From: Xanthobacteraceae bacterium
GTDB lineage: Bacteria; Pseudomonadota; Alphaproteobacteria; Rhizobiales; Xanthobacteraceae
DNA: 45,555 bases
NCBI GenBank assembly: GCA_020441545.1
Contig: JAGRLZ010000151.1
Span: 1 to 45,555 of the forward strand
Direction of reading: 5' to 3'
In this document: piece by piece, positions 1 to 9,602 of the stretch
Position numbering within the stretch: the first letter of the stretch is position 1
Layout: each line of letters opens with the position of its first letter
Position numbers and translations under genes: made by a program
The notes under the pieces: generated by a model
What the model saw: only the letters and a program-made list of their open reading frames with translations
Told to the model about the DNA's origin: nothing
Database searches by the model: none

Positions 1-13
1 CGAAGACGAAGCG

Positions 14-1090
14 TCAGTCGGCCCGTGCCAGCGACAGGCGCCCGGCCCGCGCGGACGATCGCTCCGCGCTCAGCCGCTCGCATTGCGCGACCGCCAGCGT
101 CAGGACGATGATCGCCACGCCCTGGTGGACCAAGGCCAGCACGATCGGCACCTGATGCAGCAGCGTCAGGATTCCCAGCGTCGCCTGGATAGTCAGCACA
201 ATCGCGAGCCAGACCGCGCCGCCGGCGCCGACGCGCGCGCGAACGGCGTCGATCGCATGAAGGATCGCCACGATCCACAACGCATAGGCCACCATGCGGT
301 GGTTGAACTGCACGGTCAGCGTGTTGTCGAACAGGTTGCGCCACCATGGCTGTTCGAAGAACAGCCGCGCGCCGCTCGGAATGAAACCGCCGTCGATCGA
401 GGGCCAGGTGTTGTAGACCCGGCCGGCGCGCAGTCCGGCGACCAGCGCGCCGAGATAGAGCTGCAGGAACACCATGCCGAGCAGCACCGCGCTGGTGACG
501 CGCAGCCGCCATGGCGCCGGCGCGGCGCGGCGGATCGACAGCCGCCGGACCGTCCATACGATGGCGGCAAAGATCAGCAGCGCCAAAATCAGATGCGTCG
601 CCAGACGGTACTGCGAGACTTCGACCCGCGCGGTGAGGCCGGATGCCACCATCCACCACCCGACGGCGCCCTGAAGCGCGCCCAGCCCGAAGATCAGCCA
701 CAGCCTTCGCTTCAGCTCGGCCGGCATCATTCCGCGCCACATGAACCAGAGGAACGGCAGCAGATAGGCCGCGCCGATGATGCGTCCCAGCAGCCGATGG
801 CTCCATTCCCACCAGAAGATGGTCTTGAACTCATGCAGCGTCATTCCGGCATTCAGCTCGCGGTACTGCGGAATGGCCTTGTAGCCGTCGAAGGCTTCGT
901 TCCATTGCTGCGCGTTGAGCGGCGGAATGGTACCCGTCACCGGCTTCCATTCGACAATCGACAGCCCGGATTCGGTGAGCCGCGTGGCCCCGCCCACCAG
1001 CACCATCAGCGCGATCAGCCCGGCGATGGCCATCAGCCACCCGCGGATGGCGCGGGTGTCGGATCGGGATTCGGTCGAAGTCCTGCTCAT
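14..1090 (-). CDS. ctaA: Heme A synthase (COX15/CtaA, type 2)
   Basis: A 358-residue polytopic inner-membrane protein that would oxidise the C8 methyl of heme O to the formyl group of heme A for aa3-type cytochrome oxidase. About eight hydrophobic segments are visible. Conserved histidines stand in the contexts EWSHR (residue 98), ATHL (166), FNHR (264) and VHQG (322); such histidines ligand heme in this family. The extra soluble stretch after the first helix (residues 45-90, containing [11 protein letters not shown]) is typical of the alphaproteobacterial/mitochondrial COX15 type. Full length for the family. It is divergent from the DUF2842 gene at 1207. The neighbouring oxidase genes are not in the window. 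Confidence 0.95.
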   Translation of the reverse strand: MSRTSTESRSDTRAIRGWLMAIAGLIALMVLVGGATRLTESGLSIVEWKPVTGTIPPLNAQQWNEAFDGYKAIPQYRELNAGMTLHEFKTIFWWEWSHRLLGRIIGAAYLLPFLWFMWRGMMPAELKRRLWLIFGLGALQGAVGWWMVASGLTARVEVSQYRLATHLILALLIFAAIVWTVRRLSIRRAAPAPWRLRVTSAVLLGMVFLQLYLGALVAGLRAGRVYNTWPSIDGGFIPSGARLFFEQPWWRNLFDNTLTVQFNHRMVAYALWIVAILHAIDAVRARVGAGGAVWLAIVLTIQATLGILTLLHQVPIVLALVHQGVAIIVLTLAVAQCERLSAERSSARAGRLSLARAD

Positions 1091-1206
1091 CGGGGCTATT
1101 CGTCGCCATGGCTTGAATGAATTCGCGTGCTCCTTATAGTCCCGTGGCCTCCTCAGGCAAGCGAGCCTCGCGGCTCTTTCCCAACCGGCTTCTCACGTTT
1201 GCGTTC

Positions 1207-1419
1207 ATGACCATCCGCACCCGAAAATTCTTTGGAACCATTGCCTTGCTGGTCCTCGTGGTGGCCTGGTCGCTGCTCGGAATGGTGATCGCGCAAACGC
1301 CGTGGCTGGCGAGTTCCGGCCTCTATCAGGCGATCTTCTATGTCGTGGCCGGCCTCGGCTGGGTGCTGCCGGCGATGCCGATCATCAGCTGGATGTCGCG
1401 CCCCGATCCCGAGCGGTAA
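1207..1419 (+). CDS. DUF2842 small membrane protein
   Basis: A 70-residue protein starting at the ATG that gives MTIRTRKF. The open frame extends upstream to 1117, but the extra residues are polar and look non-coding. Two hydrophobic segments (about residues 8-28 and 40-60) separated by a short loop predict a two-helix inner-membrane hairpin protein. It matches my memory of the DUF2842 family, which is widespread in alphaproteobacteria and has no established function. It is divergent from ctaA (116 bp between starts), an arrangement common in this bacterial group. Confidence 0.8.
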   Translation: MTIRTRKFFGTIALLVLVVAWSLLGMVIAQTPWLASSGLYQAIFYVVAGLGWVLPAMPIISWMSRPDPER

Positions 1420-1580
1420 GACCTGCCTTGTCGACTCTCGTGCCTGCCTCGCCGGCCGGCGCGCCACCGCCGGATGGATGCAAGCCTCATTACGCTTTGT
1501 TGAGACTTGTCTGTGATGGTCGCCTGATATCCACATTGCACCTCTATTGACCGGAGCCGGTCCGGAATCGAGTTTCGCTG

Positions 1581-2774
1581 ATGGCCATGGCCGTAACCGC
1601 CGAGAGACACAACACGATCGCAGATGCGCAATGTCCGGCATCGCGCGTCGCGCGTGTGCAGGTCTTCCACGACCTGGATTCCGTGGAGCAGGTGTGGCGC
1701 CAGTTCGAGACATCCGGACAACTCCTGACGCCCTTTCAGCGCTTCGATTTTCTCGCGACATGGCAAAAGCATGTCGGCACGGCCGACCACGTCGCGCCTT
1801 TCGTCATCGCCGGCTATGACGCCGACCGTCATCCGCTGCTCCTGCTGCCGCTTGCCGCGCGGATGGAACATGGCGTTCGCGTCGCGCGATTCCTCGGCGG
1901 CAAGCACGCGACCTTCAACATGCCGATCTACCGTCGGGACTTCGCAACGGCCGCGACGGTTTCCGATCTCGAAGCGTTGCTGTCGGGCGTCCGCGCCCAG
2001 CGCCAGTCCGTCGACGTGCTCGCGCTCGAGCGGCAACCCGAGCGCTGGCTGGGCATCACCAACCCGCTGTCACTGCTGCGCAGCCAGAAATCCACCAATG
2101 ACTGCCCCCTGATGCCGATCGCGCCGGGCGCCCCGCCCGCGTCCCTCATCAGCAATTCATTCCGCCGCAGGCTGAAGAGCAAGGAGCGCAAGCTTCAGGC
2201 GCTTCCGGGCTATCGCTACGTCCGTGCGGGCTCGGAAGCCGAGATCAGGCGCATCCTCGATGCGTTCTTCGTCATCAAGCCGGCGCGCATGGCCGCGCAG
2301 AAACTGCCCAACGTGTTTGCCGATCCGGGCATCGAGGACTTCATCCGCGAAGCCTGCCTGACCCCGCTGCCGGGCGGCAGCCATGTCATCGACATTCATG
2401 CCCTGGAGTGCGACGACGAAGCCATCGCGATCTTTGCCGGCGTCGCGGACGGCCATCGCTTCTCGATGATGTTCAACACCTACACGATGTCGGACAATGC
2501 CAGGCACAGCCCGGGCCTGATCCTGGTTCGCAGTATCGTCGACTACTATGCCGGGCAAGGTTATACCTCGCTGGATCTCGGCATCGGCTCGGACAGCTAC
2601 AAGCAACTGTTCTGCAAGGAGAGCGAGCCGATCTTCGACAGCTTCCTGCCTTTGAGCACCCGCGGTCATCTGGCCGCGGCCTGCATGTCGGCCCTCGGCC
2701 ATGCCAAGCGCGCGGTCAAGCAGACGCCGGCCCTGGCGCGGGCCGTGCAGACGCTGCGAGGCATGGCCCGATAA
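1581..2774 (+). CDS. FemAB/CelD-type GNAT acyltransferase of the polysaccharide locus
   Basis: A 397-residue cytoplasmic protein of the BcsL/CelD family (GNAT_acetyltransf_6 fold), commonly found in exopolysaccharide and cellulose loci and thought to acylate a sugar or glycan precursor. Features: an N-terminal half with FQRFDFLATWQKHV (about residues 52-65) and a second GNAT half ending in LDLGIGSDSYKQLFCKES, the family's C-terminal signature. No signal peptide or membrane helix. It is convergent with the Wzz-like gene (37 bp between stops) and opens a five-gene polysaccharide locus. The start ATG has only a weak upstream GGAA; an ATG two codons later is equally possible. The acceptor substrate cannot be read from sequence. 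Confidence 0.8.
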   Translation: MAMAVTAERHNTIADAQCPASRVARVQVFHDLDSVEQVWRQFETSGQLLTPFQRFDFLATWQKHVGTADHVAPFVIAGYDADRHPLLLLPLAARMEHGVRVARFLGGKHATFNMPIYRRDFATAATVSDLEALLSGVRAQRQSVDVLALERQPERWLGITNPLSLLRSQKSTNDCPLMPIAPGAPPASLISNSFRRRLKSKERKLQALPGYRYVRAGSEAEIRRILDAFFVIKPARMAAQKLPNVFADPGIEDFIREACLTPLPGGSHVIDIHALECDDEAIAIFAGVADGHRFSMMFNTYTMSDNARHSPGLILVRSIVDYYAGQGYTSLDLGIGSDSYKQLFCKESEPIFDSFLPLSTRGHLAAACMSALGHAKRAVKQTPALARAVQTLRGMAR

Positions 2775-2811
2775 ACCGTCCGCTTTCCGCATCCGGACGA
2801 TCCGGAGCCGG

Positions 2812-4995
2812 TCAGGCGGCGGCGTGCTGCCGCGCCAGACGGCCTCGCGGCCCTGTGCCCGGCCCCGCCCCCAGCATGATGACGTGGCTGAAGCCGACGG
2901 CCTTGAGCTGATCCGCCATCGCCGACCTGGCGTTCGCGGTCATGGAGGAATCCGGCGCGACGATCGCCCGGGCGCCGCTGGCGAGCAGCGACGTCGGCAA
3001 ATCGTTCGCAGTACCGGCATCGAGCACCACGTGGTCATAGGTTCGCGCCAGCGCATCGAGCGCCAAGGTCAGGCGCGGCGATTGCAGCAGCGCGCGGTCG
3101 CTGCCCTGGCGGGCGCCGCCGACGAGATGGACGGGTGAAGCCCGGTCCCGCGTGATGATCTGGCCGAACGATGCGTCGCCCCGCATCAGGTCGGCAAGTC
3201 CGGGGGCATCCGGATCGGCCGACGTCAACGCGAAGCTCGCCGACGGGGACAGATCGACCAGTACCACCTTGCCGCGGCGCGCCAGCAACCGCGCCAGCGT
3301 CAGGGCGATCTCGGACGTCGTCTCGTTGTCGCGCGTTCCGAGCACCGAGAGTCGCCGCGCCTGGCCGCCGAGCGCGTGCAAGTCATCGGCCAGGCGCTCC
3401 AGCTCTCCCGCCCGCGGTGCCGACGGCGCTTCCGGTTGTGCTATCGGCAACACCATCGGCTCGGCCGGCGCCGGGACCGGCTCCATCGGCGCCGCCGCGA
3501 CCGGCTGGCTTGCGAGGCGCGGCGATGTCATGCGCAGCAACTCGCTGGTCACGACATATCCCGTCGTCAGCATCAGCGTCGCCAGCGTGGCGATCAGGAT
3601 AATGGGCAGCTTCTTGGGATAGGCCGGCGTATTGGAGACGATCGGACGGGAGATGATCCTCGCATCGGCCGGCGCGGCATCGATGTTCTCCCGCGCCGTC
3701 GCTTCGCGATACTTGGCCAGATAGGTCTCCAGAAGATCGCGCTCCGATTTCGCCTCGCGCTCGAGCGCGCGGAGCTGAACATCCTGATCGTTGCTCGATG
3801 TCGCCTGCCGCTTGAGCTGGTCGAGGCTCGCCGTGAGACTGTCAACCCGGGCGGCCGCCAACTTTGCGTCGTTTTCAAGCGAGCGCGCCACCTTGGCCGC
3901 CTCTTCCCGGATCTGCCTGTTGAGGTCGGAGATCTGCGCCTTCAATTCCTTGATCCGGGGATGCCCGCCGAGCAGCGTCGAGGATTGCTCGGCAAGCTGC
4001 GCGCGCAGGGTCACCCGCTGCTCCGAGAGCCGGCGGATCAGCTCCGTGTTGAGAACTTCCGACGCATCGGTCAGGCGCCCGCCCTTGAGCATCTCGCGGA
4101 TCAGGCGCGCCTTGGATTCCGCATCGGCCTTCTGCACCCGCGCATTGTTCAACTGGGTGTTCAGCTCGCCGAGCTGCTGGTTGGACAACGTCGTGTTGTT
4201 GGTGCCGACGAACAGGCTCGATTTCGAACGGAACGCCTCGGCGCGCGATTCGGCATCCGCGACCTTCTTGCGCAGGCTGTCGATCTCGCCCGACAGCCAT
4301 TGCACCGCGGAGCGCGCCTGCTGCCGCCGCGCGTTCTGTTGCAGGACCAGATAGCCGTCCGCGATCGAATTCGCCACCTGCGCGGCGAGCTTTGGATTCT
4401 CCGACTGGAATTCGATGACGATGACGCGGGACTTGTTCACTGCATAGGCGGTGACGCGATTGTAGTAGGACTCCAGAACCCGTTCCTCGGGCGTCATCTT
4501 GAACGGATCGCGAACGAGACCGACCAGGCCGAGCAGCGTGCGGATCGGCGAAATACCGCGAAGCACCGGATCGAATTCGGGAAGGCTCGCGAGTTTGTTG
4601 GCCTTGATGACCTGAACCGCCAGTTCGCGCGACAACAGCAACTGCACCTGGCTTGCGACCGCTTCGGCATCGAGCGAGGCGCGCTCCTCGCTGCGTTCCG
4701 CGTTGGGCCGCAGGAACACGTTCTCACGTCCGTCGATCAGGATGCGCGCTTCGGACTTGTAGCGCGGCGTGACCATGTTGACCGCAACCGTCGCAAGGAT
4801 CGCGACCAGCACCGTCGGGATCAGGACAAAGCGCTTCCGGGCGAGCAGTTCCCGGCCGATCGCCCGCAGGTCGATGTCGCCCGCCTCCGATGCCGGCACG
4901 CCGGACGCCGCCATCGCCGGCGCCGCGGCGACCGCAGCCGCCCGCGGCCGCCGCGGAACCCTGTCCTTGATTCTGGCCAGCAGATCGAAACGCAT
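2812..4995 (-). CDS. Wzz/BY-kinase-like polysaccharide co-polymerase with degenerate P-loop
   Basis: A 727-residue inner-membrane protein that would control chain length and export of exopolysaccharide. Order of parts: cytoplasmic Ala-rich tail; membrane helix 1 (about 56-75); Wzz periplasmic domain with long coiled coil (about 230-430); PxxP-containing helix 2 (about 460-484); Pro/Ala-rich linker (495-530); and a C-terminal ParA/BY-kinase-like domain. That domain keeps a Walker A' strand (VVLVDLSPS, 576-584) and Walker B (HVVLDAG, 655-661). The Walker A position reads GTRDNETTS (553-561), lacking the catalytic GKS/T lysine, and there is no C-terminal tyrosine cluster. ATP binding and autophosphorylation are therefore doubtful. 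ATG 4995 was chosen because GGGAG lies just upstream; the frame is open to 5043. It is divergent from the glycosyltransferase. Confidence 0.88.
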   Translation of the reverse strand: MRFDLLARIKDRVPRRPRAAAVAAAPAMAASGVPASEAGDIDLRAIGRELLARKRFVLIPTVLVAILATVAVNMVTPRYKSEARILIDGRENVFLRPNAERSEERASLDAEAVASQVQLLLSRELAVQVIKANKLASLPEFDPVLRGISPIRTLLGLVGLVRDPFKMTPEERVLESYYNRVTAYAVNKSRVIVIEFQSENPKLAAQVANSIADGYLVLQQNARRQQARSAVQWLSGEIDSLRKKVADAESRAEAFRSKSSLFVGTNNTTLSNQQLGELNTQLNNARVQKADAESKARLIREMLKGGRLTDASEVLNTELIRRLSEQRVTLRAQLAEQSSTLLGGHPRIKELKAQISDLNRQIREEAAKVARSLENDAKLAAARVDSLTASLDQLKRQATSSNDQDVQLRALEREAKSERDLLETYLAKYREATARENIDAAPADARIISRPIVSNTPAYPKKLPIILIATLATLMLTTGYVVTSELLRMTSPRLASQPVAAAPMEPVPAPAEPMVLPIAQPEAPSAPRAGELERLADDLHALGGQARRLSVLGTRDNETTSEIALTLARLLARRGKVVLVDLSPSASFALTSADPDAPGLADLMRGDASFGQIITRDRASPVHLVGGARQGSDRALLQSPRLTLALDALARTYDHVVLDAGTANDLPTSLLASGARAIVAPDSSMTANARSAMADQLKAVGFSHVIMLGAGPGTGPRGRLARQHAAA

Positions 4996-5099
4996 GAAAC
5001 ACTCCCATCGGCGACTACGTCGACATAGTCCCCGCCGGGCCAATTAGAGGCCATTATGGTTTCCGGTCGGTTAAGCGGCAGCTTACGCCCACCGCAAGG

Positions 5100-5149
5100 G
5101 GAACCGAACTTATGCTTTTTTAATCCCATGTATGGCCTAAATCGGTTCC
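5100..5149. promoter_or_regulatory. Inverted repeat in the divergent exopolysaccharide promoter region
   Basis: The arms GGAACCGA (5100-5107) and TCGGTTCC (5142-5149) are perfect inverted repeats separated by 34 bp, inside the 284-bp gap between the Wzz-like gene and the glycosyltransferase gene. The interior is AT-rich (a run of six T at 5116-5121) in otherwise GC-rich DNA. It could be a two-site operator or a looped hairpin. No known regulator motif is recognised. Confidence 0.35.
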
Positions 5150-5279
5150 GCAAAGCAGTCGCTGGCCTCTCGATGCGACCGATCGGCTTCGCCGCCGTGT
5201 CATCGGGGCAACCGCATGCAGGCCAGCCATCGCCAACCCCGGCGAGACGTTCGTTCGGGAAACCGGCAACAGGCCACCG

Positions 5280-6416
5280 ATGTCCAGGCGTGTCGATCAA
5301 CCCTTACGAATTCTCCACGCCGTCCGTGCGCCGGTCGGCGGAATCATTCGCCACATCCTGGATCTCGCGAACGGCCAGGCGGATCGCGGCCACGCGGTCG
5401 GGATCGTGGCGGACAGCCTGACCGGCGGCGAGCGCGCCACCGAGGCGCTGGCCGAGATCGCACCGCGGCTTCGTCTCGGCGTCCATCGCCTGCCGGTGCG
5501 GCGCGAACCCCACCCGACCGACGCGCTGTTCTGGGTCCGGTTCAACGGCCTGATCCGTCGCCTCGATCCGCAGGTGCTGCACGGCCACGGCGCCAAGGCC
5601 GGCGTCTTCGTGCGGCTGGTATCACACAAGCGTGAGCGCATCCGTGTCTATACGCCGCACGGCGGCTCGCTGCACTACTCGCCGGACACGATGGCCGGGG
5701 CATTCTACGGCCGGCTCGAGCGCGCCCTGATGAATCGCACCGAGCTTTTCCTGTTCGAAAGCGGCTTTGCACGCGACACATTTCAGCGCCGGATCGGAAC
5801 GCCGGCATCGTCGACCGTCCGCTGCGTCTTCAACGGGGTCGGCGCGAGCGAATTCGATGCCATCACCCCTGCGGCGGATGCGACCGATCTCGTCTATGTC
5901 GGCGAATTCCGTCACATCAAGGGCGCCGACCTGCTGATCGACGCGGTCGCGCGGCTGCGCGCCGGCAGCCATCCCGTCACGCTGACGCTTGCCGGCGACG
6001 GCGAGGAAACCGCCAACCTGAAAGCACAGGTCGAACGCCTGCAACTTCAGGACGCGGTGCGCTTCATTGGTCACGTCAAGGCCCGGCATGGCTTCGCGCA
6101 GGGCCGGCTGCTGGTTGTTCCCTCCCGCGGCGACTCCATGCCCTACGTGGTGATCGAGGCCGCGGCCGCCGGCATTCCGATGATCGCCACCGATGTCGGC
6201 GGAATTCCGGAAATTTTCGGCCCCCATGACGACGCGCTGTTTCCCGGCGGCGACACGGACGCGATGGCGCGCGGCATCGCATCCGCGCTTCAGAACCGAG
6301 AGGCCGGCGCCGCGCGCGCACGCGAGCTGCGCGAACGCATCTTCCTCCACTTCTCGCAGAACAGCATGGTGGAAGGTGTGCTGTCGGGTTATGCGGAGGC
6401 GTTTTCCGCCCATTAA
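5280..6416 (+). CDS. Glycosyltransferase family 4
   Basis: A 378-residue GT-B fold enzyme predicted to add a sugar to the growing lipid-linked exopolysaccharide repeat at the cytoplasmic membrane face. The N-terminal Rossmann half carries APVGGIIRHILDLA (17-30), the acceptor-side Gly-rich motif. The C-terminal half carries VYVGEFRHIKGADLLIDA (205-222) and the nucleotide-sugar region SMPYVVIEAAAAGIPMIAT (286-304). The usual retaining-GT4 E-x7-E motif appears as D285-x7-E293. No membrane helix. The start ATG lacks a strong ribosome site, so a slightly different start is possible. The next gene, a phosphoglycosyl transferase, follows after 112 bp on the same strand. Sugar specificity is not deducible. 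Confidence 0.88.
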   Translation: MSRRVDQPLRILHAVRAPVGGIIRHILDLANGQADRGHAVGIVADSLTGGERATEALAEIAPRLRLGVHRLPVRREPHPTDALFWVRFNGLIRRLDPQVLHGHGAKAGVFVRLVSHKRERIRVYTPHGGSLHYSPDTMAGAFYGRLERALMNRTELFLFESGFARDTFQRRIGTPASSTVRCVFNGVGASEFDAITPAADATDLVYVGEFRHIKGADLLIDAVARLRAGSHPVTLTLAGDGEETANLKAQVERLQLQDAVRFIGHVKARHGFAQGRLLVVPSRGDSMPYVVIEAAAAGIPMIATDVGGIPEIFGPHDDALFPGGDTDAMARGIASALQNREAGAARARELRERIFLHFSQNSMVEGVLSGYAEAFSAH

Positions 6417-6528
6417 CCGTTCCTCGCGGCAGTCGCCAGATTCAGCGATTTGTGCACCATCCGGTGACCCCGGGGCTTTATCTTCGCGCGCACGTCCATA
6501 TCTGTCTGCGTACGAATGAGTAACTGAC

Positions 6529-8061
6529 GTGGAACCGATCAACGCACGCTCCATGATTGACGCGGCGGCCGGCGCCGGCAGCCCGCCGCGCGAGGAACGC
6601 CGGCGGCGTCTTTCGCCGGCGGCGCTGGAGGTGGTCAATCAGAAGGTGCGCCCCGCCTATTCGCCGGTCGTCATCGCCGGCGTCGTCCGCATCGTCGATT
6701 TCGTCCTGATCGGCGCGGTCGGCATCACGCTCTATCTCGCTTATGTGGCGCGTCTCGACGGCTTCCGATGGAGCTATATCGCCGCCATCCTCGGCATGAC
6801 GTTCTCCGCCATCCTGTGCTTTCAGGCGGCAGATATCTACCAGGTGCAGACGTTCCGCGGCCGCTTCAGGCAGATGACCCGGATAATCTCGTCCTGGAGT
6901 TTCGTGTTTCTGCTGTTCATCGGCGCATCGTTCTTCCTCAAGCTGGGGGGCGAGATTTCGCGGCTGTGGCTGTCGGGCTTCTTCATCGTCGGGATGGCCG
7001 GCCTGATCGGCTGGCGCCTGGCGCTGCGCACGCTGGTGCGCAAATGGGCGCGCGATGGCCGGCTCGACCGGCGCACCGTCATCGTCGGCGCCGACGAGAA
7101 CGGCGAGAAGCTGATCGAACTGCTCAACACCCAGGACGACTCCGATCTCGACATCCTCGGCGTGTTCGACGACCGCGGCGATGCCCGCGCGCTCGACACC
7201 TGCGCCGGCCGCCCGAAGCTCGGCAAGATCGACGACATCGTCGAGTTCGCCCGGCGCACCCGCGTCGACCTGGTGCTGTTCGCGATGCCGATTTCGGCGG
7301 AGGGCCGCATCCTCGATATGCTGAAGAAGCTGTGGGTGTTGCCGGTCGATATCCGCCTGTCCGCGCACACCAACAAGCTGCGCTTCCGGCCCCGCTCCTA
7401 TTCGTTCCTCGGCGAGGTGCCGACGCTGGACGTCTTCGAGGCGCCGATCACCGACTGGGACCAGGTGATGAAGTCGCTGTTCGATCACGTCGTCGGCGCG
7501 ATCATTCTCATTCTGGTTTCACCGCTGATGGCACTCGTGGCGCTGGCGATCAAGCTCGACAGTCCCGGCCCGGTGCTGTTCCGGCAGAAGCGGTTCGGCT
7601 TCAACAACGAGCGCATCGACGTCTTCAAGTTCCGCTCGCTCTACCACCACCAGGCCGATCCGACCGCAAGCAAGGTGGTGACGAAGAACGATCCGCGCGT
7701 CACCCGGGTCGGCCGCTTCATCCGCAAGACCAGCATCGACGAGTTGCCGCAGCTCTTCAACGTCGTGTTCAAGAACAACCTGTCGCTGGTCGGGCCGCGT
7801 CCCCATGCGGTGCAGGGAAAGCTGAACACGCGCTTGTTCGACGAGGCCGTCGACGGCTATTTCGCGCGGCACCGCGTCAAGCCCGGCATCACCGGCTGGG
7901 CGCAGATCAACGGCTGGCGCGGCGAGGTCGACAGCGAGGAGAAGATCCAGAAGCGTGTCGAGTTCGATCTCTATTACATCGAGAACTGGTCGGTTCTGTT
8001 CGACCTCTACATCCTGCTCAAGACGCCGCTTGCGCTGCTGAAGGCGGAGAACGCCTACTAA
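6529..8061 (+). CDS. Undecaprenyl-phosphate sugar phosphotransferase (WcaJ/ExoY/PssY family)
   Basis: A 510-residue polyisoprenyl-phosphate hexose-1-phosphate transferase that would start the exopolysaccharide repeat by loading the first sugar (glucose or galactose) on undecaprenyl phosphate. Parts: an N-terminal block of about four membrane helices (roughly 45-165); a Rossmann-like CoA-binding_3 domain (about 180-290, with [10 protein letters not shown]); one further helix (about 320-345); and the catalytic bacterial sugar transferase domain (about 320-505). The last holds [23 protein letters not shown] and LVGPRPHA, the family signatures. Start is uncertain: GTG 6529 gives the longest product, but ATG 6553 is in frame and plausible. 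The polymerase-like gene follows 46 bp later. Confidence 0.92.
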   Translation: MEPINARSMIDAAAGAGSPPREERRRRLSPAALEVVNQKVRPAYSPVVIAGVVRIVDFVLIGAVGITLYLAYVARLDGFRWSYIAAILGMTFSAILCFQAADIYQVQTFRGRFRQMTRIISSWSFVFLLFIGASFFLKLGGEISRLWLSGFFIVGMAGLIGWRLALRTLVRKWARDGRLDRRTVIVGADENGEKLIELLNTQDDSDLDILGVFDDRGDARALDTCAGRPKLGKIDDIVEFARRTRVDLVLFAMPISAEGRILDMLKKLWVLPVDIRLSAHTNKLRFRPRSYSFLGEVPTLDVFEAPITDWDQVMKSLFDHVVGAIILILVSPLMALVALAIKLDSPGPVLFRQKRFGFNNERIDVFKFRSLYHHQADPTASKVVTKNDPRVTRVGRFIRKTSIDELPQLFNVVFKNNLSLVGPRPHAVQGKLNTRLFDEAVDGYFARHRVKPGITGWAQINGWRGEVDSEEKIQKRVEFDLYYIENWSVLFDLYILLKTPLALLKAENAY

Positions 8062-8107
8062 GAGGCTGTCGCGCGCCGGTCATCGCGCGCAATGTTGTGA
8101 GTTTGTC

Positions 8108-9382
8108 ATGGCGTCTGTCGCGGCCAGCCTGCCCGCTCCTCCGACCTCCCTGGTCGCGCCGCGCGTCGCTGCGCTCCAGCGCCTGCTGATGTGGCTCATC
8201 GGCTGCTCCGGCGCGATCGTCTTCATCGAGCCGAGTCCCTACGAAATCGCCACCCTGCTCGCGATCGTGGTGACGGTCGCGACGGGGCTGCGGCTGCGGC
8301 TGGCCCTGATGCCGCTGCTGGCGCTATTGTTCCTCATCAACATCGGCTACAGCATCAGCGCGGCGCATCTGCTGGACCAGAAGCAGATCGTCAACTGGAT
8401 CCTGACGTCGTGGTACATGGCGATCACCGCCGTCTTCTTCGCGATGGTGATCGCCGACGACACCGTCGCCCGGCTCGACATGCTGCGCCGGGGACTCATC
8501 TTCGGCGCGGTCATTGCGTCGGTCGCCGGCATCGTCGGCTACTTCAATCTTCTGCCCGGCACCCATCGGCTGTTCACGCTGTACGATCGCGCCATGGGCC
8601 CGTTCAAGGATCCGAACGTCTTTTCGGCCTATCTCATCCTGCCGGCGCTGTTCGTTCTGCAAAGCGTCGTCAGCGACCGTTTCGGAAAGGCGACGCGCAG
8701 CGCCGTCGTGCTCGGCATCATCGCGCTGGCCCTGCTGCTCGCCTTCTCCCGCGCGGCGTGGGGACAGCTCGTCATCACCTCCGCCTTCATGCTGCTGCTG
8801 ATGGTGCTGACCAGCCAGTCCAACAAGCAGAGATCGCGGATCGTGGTGACGGCGCTGATCGCCGTCGCGGCTGCCGCCGTATTGCTGATGGTGCTGCTGT
8901 CATTCAGCAGCATCGACACGCTGTTCAAGGAACGCGCCAGCTTCGACCAGAGCTATGACGAGGGTCGCTTCGGGCGATTTGGCCGCCACATCCTCGGCGC
9001 GCAGATGGCGCTCGGCCTGCCCACCGGCATCGGGCCGCTGCAATTCCGGACCTATTTCCCGGAAGATACCCACAACTCCTATCTCAATGCCTTCATGTCG
9101 GGCGGATGGCTGTCGGGCATCTGCTATCCGGCCCTCGTGTTCACCACGGTGCTGCTCGGCTTCCGCTACCTGTTCGTGCGCGTGCCGTGGCAGCGCGCCT
9201 ATCTCGCCATCTTCTCGGCGTTTCTCGGCACGGTCGGCGAGAGCTTCATCATCGATACCGACCACTGGCGGCACTTCTTCCTGATGATGGGACTGATGTG
9301 GGGCATGTTCGTCGCCGCGCAGATGCACCTCGCCAATAGTGCAAACATCCGCGTCACGGTTCCAAAAACCGTGCCGTCTTAG
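8108..9382 (+). CDS. Wzy / O-antigen ligase-like polysaccharide polymerase
   Basis: A 424-residue polytopic membrane protein with about ten to twelve hydrophobic segments. It carries the Wzy_C/O-antigen-ligase hallmark, a large periplasmic loop followed by THNSYLNAFMSGGW (about 320-334). GPFKDPNVFSAYL in the middle is also typical of this group. It would polymerise or transfer lipid-linked oligosaccharide repeats at the periplasmic face. It follows the initiating sugar transferase after 46 bp and is the last gene of the locus. In an exopolysaccharide locus a polymerase role is likelier than lipid A ligation, but sequence alone does not decide between them. The upstream ribosome site is weak. 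Confidence 0.82.
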   Translation: MASVAASLPAPPTSLVAPRVAALQRLLMWLIGCSGAIVFIEPSPYEIATLLAIVVTVATGLRLRLALMPLLALLFLINIGYSISAAHLLDQKQIVNWILTSWYMAITAVFFAMVIADDTVARLDMLRRGLIFGAVIASVAGIVGYFNLLPGTHRLFTLYDRAMGPFKDPNVFSAYLILPALFVLQSVVSDRFGKATRSAVVLGIIALALLLAFSRAAWGQLVITSAFMLLLMVLTSQSNKQRSRIVVTALIAVAAAAVLLMVLLSFSSIDTLFKERASFDQSYDEGRFGRFGRHILGAQMALGLPTGIGPLQFRTYFPEDTHNSYLNAFMSGGWLSGICYPALVFTTVLLGFRYLFVRVPWQRAYLAIFSAFLGTVGESFIIDTDHWRHFFLMMGLMWGMFVAAQMHLANSANIRVTVPKTVPS

Positions 9383-9417
9383 GAGCAGGCCGAAGGCTTG
9401 TTTTTCAGATGAGTATG

Positions 9418-9580
9418 CAACACGAAAACCGTCATACTCCGCGAAGGCGGCGTATCCGGTATTCAAGGCCACTTCGGTTTTCGATCTCGCTTACCTGATG
9501 ACTGGATCGTCCGCCGGAGCCTGTCATCGGGTCGCGCCGGCGCGGACCCGTTGGCGGGCGATGACACTGCATTTCGTTCA
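9418..9580 (+). repeat. Dispersed hairpin-rich repeat, copy 1
   Basis: This ~160-bp segment between two convergent genes is a diverged copy of the reverse complement of 42216-42377. Shared blocks include CAACACGAAAA, GTCATACTCCGCGAAGGCGG, GGATCGTCCGCCGGAGCCTG and GACCCGTTGGCGG. The middle (about 9460-9500) differs. The ATACTCCGC stem seen in copy 2 has one mismatch here. It may act as a transcription barrier between the polymerase gene and the saccharopine-dehydrogenase-like gene. Confidence 0.8.
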
Positions 9581-9602
9581 GCTTCTGAGAAAGCAGAGCG
9601 GA

